20,970 nucleotides of DNA, taken from NCBI GenBank assembly GCA_023228925.1, contig JALOAF010000019.1:1-20970 (forward strand), given 5' to 3'. Within the stretch, counting starts at the first letter, position 1. Every line of letters starts with the position of its first letter. Made by a program: the position numbers and the translations under genes. This stretch comes from Candidatus Absconditabacterales bacterium. GTDB taxonomy: Bacteria > Patescibacteriota > Gracilibacteria > Absconditabacterales > Absconditicoccaceae. Under the pieces are notes generated by a model. It was given only the letters and a program-made list of their open reading frames with translations, made no database searches and was not told where the DNA came from. This document shows, piece after piece, positions 14,252 to 20,970 of the stretch.

Positions 14252-15422
14252 TTTCCTCCACAATTAAAAAATCCTTTATTTGCTGACAAACAATATTTAT
14301 ATCATAGTTTTCTTTAATATATTTTTTAGCATTAGTTTCATATTTAAAAATTAAGTTTTTATTATTTGTTAATTTAATAATATTATCCAATAATTCGTTT
14401 TTAATATTATTAATATCCACTTTAATTACAACATCATCTGGCAACTCTGAAAACCAAGCATCATCACATACAATACAAGCTTTACCTTCAGACAACACTC
14501 TTATTAAGGCAGCTGAAGTTTCACCCATACTAGGGTATCTTAAGTTTATTACAATATCTGACAAAGAAATAAATTGATTCATTGTTTTAATATCAACATA
14601 TCCAGTTTTCAAAATGTTTTTATTATTTACATAATTATCAACATAATCTCCTTCTCCAACCATTACATAAACAAAATCTTTAAACTTCTCTTCATTTTCT
14701 AATAAAATTTCGCAAACAATATGATTTAATTTGGTATGAGCAACAAATCCAAATGAAGTAATAATTTTTTTTTCTTCAGAAATTCCAAATTTTTCTTTTA
14801 AATAAGAATTTTCTTTCCTTGAAAATTTTTCCGAATTATCATAGGTAAAAGCATTAATTTTTTTTACACAAATTTTACTAGATATTTGTTGAACTTTACT
14901 AAGATTATAAAAAGAATGAACCATTATTTTGTTTTCAGACAATAGAATTTCTCCATTAAAAGGAAATAATTCCGGTTTTTTAAAAGTTAATAAATCAATA
15001 TTTTTTTTTAACATTTCTTTATAATAAAAGTAAAATTCTGCTCCTCCATATTTATAGATTTTCTTATAAAAATCATCCTTATTTTGATTTATACCAATAA
15101 AAAGAAAATATAGTACAAAATCATGTAATATTACAAGACCTGGATATTTTAATGCACATTCATATATATACCCATGAAAAAATGGATTATTTCCAATATT
15201 ATATATTTTATAATCAAAATCATTAAAATCAAATTTGTCTTTACCGTAAACTAAAATTTTAAATTTTTTTTTAATTTCTTTATTTTCTAATTTGTAGTCT
15301 TCAATTAATATTGAGATATCAAAAAATTTTATTAATCGAAAAATCAATTCTTCTGAATACTCTGAAATACCACTTTTCATTGGTGGAAATGGACTTGCAT
15401 ATAATAAAGTCGGTTTTTTCAA
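14244..15422 (-). CDS. GT-B glycosyltransferase, GT4-like
   Basis: About 392 residues. I place the start at the TTG at 15422-15420, giving MKKPTLLYASPFPPMKSGISEYSEELI, because GGGGA lies about seven bases before it and the family's first strand begins there; the longer frame back to 15461 only reads the last codons of the upstream gene out of frame. The N-domain opens with the PPxxSGIS-type loop. The C-domain has KKIITSFGFVAHTKLNHIV, VMVGEGDYVDNY and NLRYPSMGETSAALIRVLSEGKACIVCDD, where the GET...E segment takes the place of the E-x7-E motif. It should transfer a sugar from a GDP or UDP donor to the growing chain in the cytoplasm. Donor unknown; GDP-rhamnose is a fair guess from gmd/rmd. Confidence 0.82.
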   Translation of the reverse strand: MKKPTLLYASPFPPMKSGISEYSEELIFRLIKFFDISILIEDYKLENKEIKKKFKILVYGKDKFDFNDFDYKIYNIGNNPFFHGYIYECALKYPGLVILHDFVLYFLFIGINQNKDDFYKKIYKYGGAEFYFYYKEMLKKNIDLLTFKKPELFPFNGEILLSENKIMVHSFYNLSKVQQISSKICVKKINAFTYDNSEKFSRKENSYLKEKFGISEEKKIITSFGFVAHTKLNHIVCEILLENEEKFKDFVYVMVGEGDYVDNYVNNKNILKTGYVDIKTMNQFISLSDIVINLRYPSMGETSAALIRVLSEGKACIVCDDAWFSELPDDVVIKVDINNIKNELLDNIIKLTNNKNLIFKYETNAKKYIKENYDINIVCQQIKDFLIVEEND

Positions 15423-15424
15423 AT

Positions 15425-16471
15425 TTATTCCCCTATCAACTCGTTTATCACATAATCCCAATCAAAATTTTTTTTGTTTATAGAATTTAAAGCATTTCTT
15501 CCGAAATCTTCAGCTAAATCTTTTTCATTATATAACTTATCAATAATTTTTGCCACTTCTATAGGATTATCATCAATAATAAAACCGTTATAATTATTTT
15601 CAATAAATTCTAATGGGCCACCTGCATCTGGATGAACAATTACAGTTTTTTGTGACAACATTGCTTCTAATGTGATATACCCATAATCTTCACCCATTGC
15701 CCCAAAATAAACTGCTTTACAATTAGCGTAATATTTAATTTTCTCAAATTCAGATATAAAACCTAATAAATAAACTTTATTTTCCAGCTTATTTTTTCTT
15801 ATTATTTCTTTTAAAAAATGAACTTCTGATTCAGCTCCTGAACCTGCAATAAAGATTTTCATATTTGTTTTAATATAACAAGCAGACTCCACTAATAATC
15901 TTTGTCTTTTTATAGAATCAATCCTACTTGGATAAAAAATATAGTTATCATATTTCTCAAAATAAAATTTTTCATAATTTTTAGGAAGATGATACAAACA
16001 TTTAGAATCTATATTATTATATTTCAATAATCTTTCACTAACTTTTTTTGAAATAGTAAAAACGCTCTTAGCTTCTTTTAAATATAAACTATCACTTTTG
16101 TATATCAGGTTTTTAGTAAATTCACCACCCTCAAATTTATCAAGATCTCCAAATTTTGTTTTCCATAAATCATATGCTTGTCTATGTTGATGCATTAACC
16201 AAACCACCTTATTCGGATGATTAATATAATAAGCTGGAAATTTTACTGCAATAACTAAATCAATTTTTTTCCCATTTATTTCTGAAAGATCAGTTAATCT
16301 TCCCATAAGCATACAATTAATAAGTGTTTTTGAGTTATACCATTTAAAGGGGATTGTCACTATTTCAACTTCATGGTTTCTTTTTTTTAGTTGTTCATAA
16401 AGCATATCAACTAAATACTCTGCGCCACCTTTAATAAAAGGAATTTGTACTGAAAAAATCACTATTTTCAT
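15425..16471 (-). CDS. GT4 family glycosyltransferase
   Basis: A 348-residue GT-B enzyme. Start MKIVIFSVQIPFIKGGAEYLVDMLYEQLKKRNHEVEIVT is typical, with the GGAE loop contacting the acceptor or phosphate. The C-terminal Rossmann half has FYPSRIDSIKRQRLLVESA (about 180-198), IFIAGSGAESE, VYLLGFISEFEKIKYYANCKAVYFGAMGEDYGYITLEAMLSQKTVIV with the E-x7-E motif (EDYGYITLE), then PDAGGPLEFIENNYNGF. No membrane helices. Its stop is 2 bases before the chosen TTG of the next glycosyltransferase gene, indicating coupling. Its own ribosome site is weak. Likely role is chain assembly in the cytoplasm; linkage and donor cannot be read from sequence. Confidence 0.9.
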   Translation of the reverse strand: MKIVIFSVQIPFIKGGAEYLVDMLYEQLKKRNHEVEIVTIPFKWYNSKTLINCMLMGRLTDLSEINGKKIDLVIAVKFPAYYINHPNKVVWLMHQHRQAYDLWKTKFGDLDKFEGGEFTKNLIYKSDSLYLKEAKSVFTISKKVSERLLKYNNIDSKCLYHLPKNYEKFYFEKYDNYIFYPSRIDSIKRQRLLVESACYIKTNMKIFIAGSGAESEVHFLKEIIRKNKLENKVYLLGFISEFEKIKYYANCKAVYFGAMGEDYGYITLEAMLSQKTVIVHPDAGGPLEFIENNYNGFIIDDNPIEVAKIIDKLYNEKDLAEDFGRNALNSINKKNFDWDYVINELIGE

Positions 16472-16479
16472 TATTATAT

Positions 16480-17568
16480 TTAACCTTTTTCATTATTTAC
16501 AAAATTAAATAATTTTTCTTTAACAACCTCATTTTTGAATCTTAAATTATAATTATTGTATCCCTTATCAACAATAAATTTTCTGTATTCAAAATTATTT
16601 TCAAGTATATTTATGGAAGAAATAAATGATAATATTTCATCATTTTTAAAAATAATCTGGTCACTACCTAATGTTTCAGGTAATGCCGAACTATTTGAAC
16701 TAATTACCGGCAAACACAAACTTTGAGCTTCTACTACAGGCACACAAAAACCCTCATGTTCACTTAAACATAAAAAATAATCACAACCTAAATAAAATGA
16801 TAGTAAATTTTCATCATTAATTTTATTGACGAAAAAAATATTTTGTTCAAGCTTTAAATCTGTTATTTGTTTCTTTAACAAATAATTATATCTTGTTAAT
16901 TCATCATCAAAAGCTCCAACTACATATAAAAGAATATTTTCATCATATATTTTTTTATATTTTTCAATTGTTTCGATTAATTTAATATGTCCTTTATTAG
17001 GTGCAACTCGACCTACAAATAACAATTTAACTTTATTATTTTTATTCAATAACATATTTAAAACAACTTTATCTGGAACAACGTCTTTAAATTTTTCTAT
17101 ATTATTGAATGGAGATAAAATAGTATGATTCTCTTTTAACTTGATATTAAGTTCTTTGAAATTATATTCTGAATCTGATATCCACAAATTTTCTGAATAC
17201 TTATCTAATAATCTTTTAGTTTGTTTTCTTCCTTCTTTACATAAATAATAATATTTTTCGGTATAATCTTTAAAAAAAAATGGAGGAGTTACATTATGAT
17301 ATTTAATCCAAATCTTACATTTTGCCGTATCTAAAATCTTTTCACCATCAATCCAAAATATACTATGATGATAAATCAATAAATTTTTTGGCTCTTTCAA
17401 TAAAAAATTTAACTCTTTTCTGTTTATAGATTTCAGATTATCATTTAATAAATTTTCACAGTATATATAAACATCATGCTTTTTTTTTAAATAATAAAAA
17501 AAGAAGAAAATGTCATTTCCAATAGCATCATGTTTTGAAATAGTTTGATGCATAATAACAATTTTCAT
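16480..17568 (-). CDS. GT4 family glycosyltransferase
   Basis: A 362-residue GT-B enzyme starting MKIVIMHQTISKHDAIGNDIFFFFYYL. The N-domain shows IYHHSIFWIDGEKIL and KIWIKYHNVTPPFFF, a pattern seen in mannosyl/rhamnosyl-type GT4 enzymes where the donor-side His lies in KYHNVTPP. The C-domain has KLLFVGRVAPNKGHIKLIETIEKY, LYVVGAFDDELTRYNYLLKKQ and CDYFLCLSEHEGFCVPVVEAQSLCLPVI with E-x7-E (EGFCVPVVE), then SSALPETLG. It overlaps the upstream DUF4214-methyltransferase gene by 4 bases. A cytoplasmic chain-building role with GDP-mannose or GDP-rhamnose is inferred. Confidence 0.9.
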   Translation of the reverse strand: MKIVIMHQTISKHDAIGNDIFFFFYYLKKKHDVYIYCENLLNDNLKSINRKELNFLLKEPKNLLIYHHSIFWIDGEKILDTAKCKIWIKYHNVTPPFFFKDYTEKYYYLCKEGRKQTKRLLDKYSENLWISDSEYNFKELNIKLKENHTILSPFNNIEKFKDVVPDKVVLNMLLNKNNKVKLLFVGRVAPNKGHIKLIETIEKYKKIYDENILLYVVGAFDDELTRYNYLLKKQITDLKLEQNIFFVNKINDENLLSFYLGCDYFLCLSEHEGFCVPVVEAQSLCLPVISSNSSALPETLGSDQIIFKNDEILSFISSINILENNFEYRKFIVDKGYNNYNLRFKNEVVKEKLFNFVNNEKG

Positions 17569-19055
17569 TTCTTAAACCCTATTATTCCATAATCCATCTC
17601 ATTTAATAAATAATTATTTATTATTTCATTATCTGATAAAATATTATAAGAATCCATCAATCTATGGATTCTTATAATTTCAATATTATAATAATTATTT
17701 ATTTCTAACAAATATTTCAAAAAACTTGGAACAATTGGTCTTTCATGTGTTGGATCTGTATAAAAATTGCAAGCACCAACAATTAAATTTTCTGGATTTG
17801 GAGTCTCAAAAATCACTATACCATCCTTTTTTAATACTCTGTAAACTTCGCCAATTAATTCCATAAGTTTTTCAAAGCCTAAATGTTCCACTATATGAAA
17901 ACCAGTTATTACATTTACTGAATTTTCTGGAGTTTTCTTTAAGAATTCTATAATATCATATTCTATAACATTGTTTCCATTATCTTTATTTATTTTTATC
18001 ATTATTTTGTTTATATCTACGCCAGTAATATCTGTATATAATTTTTCTTTTAATAATTCTAACCATTCACCTCTTCCGCATCCAAGATCAATTATCTTTG
18101 TTTTATCTTTTTCAAATGACAAACTCTCAAGACAAGGTATATAAATCTTTAATCTTTCTTTTATCTCTTCAGTTGATCCTCTGAATTTATCTTCAAAATC
18201 TACATAAAATTGATCAAATTTATTTTGATTAATTTTATAAACTTCCTTTTTTAAATTTTCATAGTCGAATAATTTTTTATCAAAATAACTATCAAACTCA
18301 TTTTTACATATAGCAAGTTCCTTTATGTCCTCTTTTATTTCATTTTGAACTTCTGTTATCTGATTATATATTTCTCTTACCTGACTTTTATCAACTTTAT
18401 TTTGTAAAATTTCATTTAATTTTTCAAATTCAATTTTATTGATCTTTGTTTTTAAAACATTATTTATTTTATCGATTTTATCATTTATTGAATTAACAAT
18501 AATTGTATTTTTATATAAGATTTCATTATATCTCATATTATTATACGCTTCATAAGCTCGAATATTTCTTAGTTTCTTAGATAGCGTAAATATATTTATA
18601 AAGAATTCAATAAAATTTCCTATAAAAGGAATGTTTTTTAAAAAATATACAAATAATCTTTTTTTAGATCCTAAAAGTTTAATATTTTTTTGTCTTCCTT
18701 CTTTTGAAAACCTTATCTTCGTCACTAAATCTGATTTTGTATATTTCCCGCTTCTTAAATCATTAAGATTATTTTCAAGACCTAAATTATCTGCTTCCCT
18801 ATTTAATAGTCCTCTATATATGTTTTTAACAAATTCTATATCATTATATTTTACAAAATCTGCATATTCATATATGTCTTTAAGAAAGAAATCAGATTCC
18901 TGATTAAATAAAAACGATAATCTATCAATTTGTTCTATGTTTTCAATTTCAGATTCATTACTATTTAAATTTATATTATTATACTCTGATTTTCTTCTTT
19001 CAACTTCTTCTTTGATCTTTATCATTATATCTTCTACTGTAATATTATTATTCAT
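17565..19055 (-). CDS. DUF4214 - coiled coil - SAM methyltransferase protein
   Basis: A 496-residue three-part protein. Residues about 72-124 match DUF4214 (FVKNIYRGLLNREADNLGLE, then RFSKEGR), a domain of extracellular and glycan-linked proteins. Residues 130-165 include a hydrophobic, positively flanked stretch (FLKNIPFIGNFIEFFINIF) that may touch the membrane. About 185-280 is a long Asn/Lys/Glu/Ile-rich helix, likely coiled coil. The C-terminal half is a methyltransferase: FEDKFRGSTEEIKERL leads into IIDLGCGRGEWLELL (321-335), then GVDIN, VITGFHIVEHL and LKKDGIVIFETPNPEN. The fold order recalls O-antigen chain terminators of the WbdD type, where a methyltransferase sits on a coiled-coil ruler, although here the coil precedes the enzyme and no kinase is seen. 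Role as chain-end methylator is inference. AAAGGAT precedes the ATG. Confidence 0.82.
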   Translation of the reverse strand: MNNNITVEDIMIKIKEEVERRKSEYNNINLNSNESEIENIEQIDRLSFLFNQESDFFLKDIYEYADFVKYNDIEFVKNIYRGLLNREADNLGLENNLNDLRSGKYTKSDLVTKIRFSKEGRQKNIKLLGSKKRLFVYFLKNIPFIGNFIEFFINIFTLSKKLRNIRAYEAYNNMRYNEILYKNTIIVNSINDKIDKINNVLKTKINKIEFEKLNEILQNKVDKSQVREIYNQITEVQNEIKEDIKELAICKNEFDSYFDKKLFDYENLKKEVYKINQNKFDQFYVDFEDKFRGSTEEIKERLKIYIPCLESLSFEKDKTKIIDLGCGRGEWLELLKEKLYTDITGVDINKIMIKINKDNGNNVIEYDIIEFLKKTPENSVNVITGFHIVEHLGFEKLMELIGEVYRVLKKDGIVIFETPNPENLIVGACNFYTDPTHERPIVPSFLKYLLEINNYYNIEIIRIHRLMDSYNILSDNEIINNYLLNEMDYGIIGFKK

Positions 19056-19066
19056 ATTATAATCCT

Positions 19067-20830
19067 TTAATAAACTTCTAATTCTATAAAGTCACAGCAA
19101 CTACTGTCAACACTTTCAAACCAGAAATTTGCTTCCTGTACCAATGAAACAATTAATTTATAATTCCCTGTTTCATTTGGCGATAAAACATCGGCATATA
19201 TCTCAATATTTTCCCTTGGATTTATTGGAAAATTTATTTCAGTTCTTAATCCATCAAAAACTATTATTTTATCATCTTTATCTATCCAATGATAAGACAC
19301 ATTTACTGGATATGGTCTTTTTGAAAAAATTTTTTTATCTGAATTATTAGTAATATTTAACTTTAATGTTGTTTTTTTATTTTTTTTAAATTTTTTTATT
19401 TCTTTATCTAAAATTTTCAATTTTATAAATTTAGGTTCTTCCGAAAGTTTTTGCATATAGATTTTATTTTTCAAAAAATCTTTATTTATAGGAACTTTAG
19501 ATGCAACAATAAAAATAGAATCCGCTCTTTTCATTATATCTTTATTAATTCCTGTATATAGACTCCCGTAATTATCTGGAAACTCATTTACCCAACATAT
19601 TGTATGTTCAAAGTATTTTTTTATTGTTCTGTTAAGCCTTGCTGGTGTAAATTCATTAATGTGCATAAGATCTTCATAATATGTTCTTGGATTTTCAGGA
19701 AGATATAGTCCGAGCTTCTTTGCTTCTTTTGTTTTATTTTTATACTCATACAGATATTTCAATTTATTTGGCGAAGTATGTATTATAAAATATCCATCAT
19801 CTTTTAGTAATTTATACGCTTTTTTTAATACTTTTTCTAGATATTCCTGTTCAACATGTTCTACAAAATCAGCTGCAATGATCTTGTTATATTTTTCTGA
19901 ATCATCTAAGTCAAAGATTTCTGTTTCTTCAAAAATTAAATTGGTCTGATCTGAAAAATTTGTTTTGGCAATCTCAATTGACTCTTTTGAATAATCTATA
20001 GCTTTAACAAAATTCCCGTTTTTTGCTAATGAAAAAGCTAATTCACCTCTTCCACACCCTATATCTAGTATTTTATCATCTTTTAAAGGATCAGTTAGAC
20101 AATAAATTGTAGTTAATCTGATATCTTTTAATTCTCTTCCTTTATTTTTAAGAAATGCATCATAACCACCACAATCCTCTAAAAAATAACTTGAATCATA
20201 GAATTCTTTAAGTTGATTGCAATTTTTTAAATTTATCTTATTCCTTTTTACTTTAATAAGCATTTCTCCCGCATACCCTGGAATTGTTAAACAATATTCA
20301 ATTAGATTTTTATATTTTTTTATAAAATGATTTGTTGCCATAAAATTTTCACTTGACCAGAAATATCCATCTACAAGAATATAAACTCCTTTTTCAATAG
20401 CTAATTCAAGATCGTGAAAAGTACCATCTCCGTCTTGTTGTCCATCAATATGAATTAAATCAAATTTCTCTCCTGGGAACTCTTTTAGGTCAAAACTATT
20501 TTTTATTAAAAACTCTGCATTGTAGTTTTTTGTATGCTTTTTAGCCCATTCAATAGCTCCCGTTCTTCCACCAAATGTATCAGTATCATTATCAATCCCA
20601 ATATAATATGCGTCAGGAGATGCATTTAAAAATGCCAACGCAGAATATCCATACCTAACACCAACCTCTAGTATTCTTTCAGGATTAATTGCTTTACATA
20701 TTGAATATTTCATTCTGTAATAATCAACCCATTTTTCAAATAGATAAGAAAATTCATCTTCTGGGTATGCAAATTCCCTAAAATCATATTGTGAGGATAT
20801 ATATATATCTAATATTTTATTTATCACCAA
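19067..20830 (-). CDS. Tandem methyltransferase protein with C-terminal beta-sandwich domain
   Basis: A 587-residue protein with two Rossmann methyltransferase modules. The first (about 40-195) has ERILEVGVRYGYSALAFL (51-68), YIGIDND and FDLIHIDGQQDGDGTFHD, like Methyltransf_24/cephalosporin-hydroxylase-type domains. The second (about 235-445) has ILDIGCGRGELAFSLAKNG (254-272), IAADFVEHVEQEYL and LLKDDGYFIIHTSPN. Residues 465-587 form a beta-rich domain with NITNNSDK, YPVNVSYHWIDKDDKIIVFDGLRTEI and VSLVQEANFWFE, a type seen at the ends of O-antigen methyltransferases and likened to glycan-binding domains. The start is probably the TTG at 20830 (GAGG about seven bases before) or the GTG at 20827. 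It overlaps the preceding gene by 14 bases. Whether both modules are active cannot be told. Confidence 0.82.
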   Translation of the reverse strand: MVINKILDIYISSQYDFREFAYPEDEFSYLFEKWVDYYRMKYSICKAINPERILEVGVRYGYSALAFLNASPDAYYIGIDNDTDTFGGRTGAIEWAKKHTKNYNAEFLIKNSFDLKEFPGEKFDLIHIDGQQDGDGTFHDLELAIEKGVYILVDGYFWSSENFMATNHFIKKYKNLIEYCLTIPGYAGEMLIKVKRNKINLKNCNQLKEFYDSSYFLEDCGGYDAFLKNKGRELKDIRLTTIYCLTDPLKDDKILDIGCGRGELAFSLAKNGNFVKAIDYSKESIEIAKTNFSDQTNLIFEETEIFDLDDSEKYNKIIAADFVEHVEQEYLEKVLKKAYKLLKDDGYFIIHTSPNKLKYLYEYKNKTKEAKKLGLYLPENPRTYYEDLMHINEFTPARLNRTIKKYFEHTICWVNEFPDNYGSLYTGINKDIMKRADSIFIVASKVPINKDFLKNKIYMQKLSEEPKFIKLKILDKEIKKFKKNKKTTLKLNITNNSDKKIFSKRPYPVNVSYHWIDKDDKIIVFDGLRTEINFPINPRENIEIYADVLSPNETGNYKLIVSLVQEANFWFESVDSSCCDFIELEVY

Positions 20831-20970
20831 TAAAAACCTCGGTTTTTAAATTTGTTATTCCGCTGTATTTTATACTCATGTCATTTTCTATAATTTTTAA
20901 TATTTCAATATCATTAGCTAAAAATAAAAATTCTTCAAATTCACCTCTATTGAATCCAATATTTGCAACT
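20817..20970 (-). CDS. C-terminal end of an unrecognised protein (5' part outside window)
   Basis: The minus strand reads without stops from the window edge for about 50 codons (VANIGFNRGEFEEF..., ending TEVFIGDK) to a TAA at 20819-20817, overlapping the start of the next gene by 14 bases, the same overlap style as elsewhere in the cluster. No motif recognised. Given its place it probably belongs to the polysaccharide locus. Confidence 0.6.
   Translation of the reverse strand, partial: VANIGFNRGEFEEFLFLANDIEILKIIENDMSIKYSGITNLKTEVFIGDK

Noticed and set aside
15423..15461. Upstream extension of the glycosyltransferase gene at 14244-15422 (start MGLCDKRVDRG)
   Set aside because: These codons are an out-of-frame reading of the previous gene's C-terminus; a TTG with GGGGA upstream fits the family start.

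Overview
This is a strongly AT-rich surface-polysaccharide (O-antigen or capsule type) gene cluster. Every supported gene lies on the minus strand, so the reading order of the cluster is from the right end (20970) to the left end (1). Many genes overlap or abut their neighbours, as in one long operon. The content suggests a low-GC Gram-negative bacterium (Deferribacterota, Fusobacteriota, Spirochaetota or Campylobacterota are examples). No gene here fixes the taxon, so that is only a guess.

In transcription order: the end of an unrecognised gene (20970-20817); a protein with two methyltransferase modules and a C-terminal beta domain; a DUF4214/coiled-coil/methyltransferase protein; three GT-B (GT4-like) glycosyltransferases; a membrane protein gene cut short by an IS3-family insertion (12655-13883) whose transposase ORF B is itself broken; a large multi-pass GT-C-like membrane protein; then a tight block of WbqC-like protein, GtrB/ArnC-like GT2, sugar N-formyltransferase, four-TM EamA/SMR-type protein, zinc-ribbon methyltransferase and RffA/WecE-type aminotransferase; then gmd. 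The rmd reductase, the natural partner of gmd, is at the left edge.

Together these genes suggest two sugar routes. Gmd plus Rmd would make GDP-D-rhamnose for the main chain, built by the GT4 enzymes. The RffA-like enzyme plus formyltransferase would make an N-formylated 4-amino-4,6-dideoxy sugar. The GT2, EamA-like and GT-C proteins look like a polyprenyl-phosphate route that loads this sugar on the lipid carrier, flips it and adds it outside the membrane. The methyltransferases near the right end may modify or cap chain ends. These pathway links are inference from gene families and order.

gmd and rmd are separated by about 4 kb of unusual material (794-4750). It holds a methyltransferase gene, a translationally coupled trio (small helical protein, HExxH metalloprotease-like protein, dCTP-deaminase-like protein), a four-helix-bundle (23S intervening-sequence/Avd type) gene, and three intergenic arrays of degenerate short tandem repeats. 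All three arrays share an 11-bp period although they belong to two unrelated sequence families (GTAC-N7 and GGTTCCATCCC). They fill the space between stop and start codons almost exactly. The arrays and the deaminase/metalloprotease operon are the most novel-looking parts of the window.
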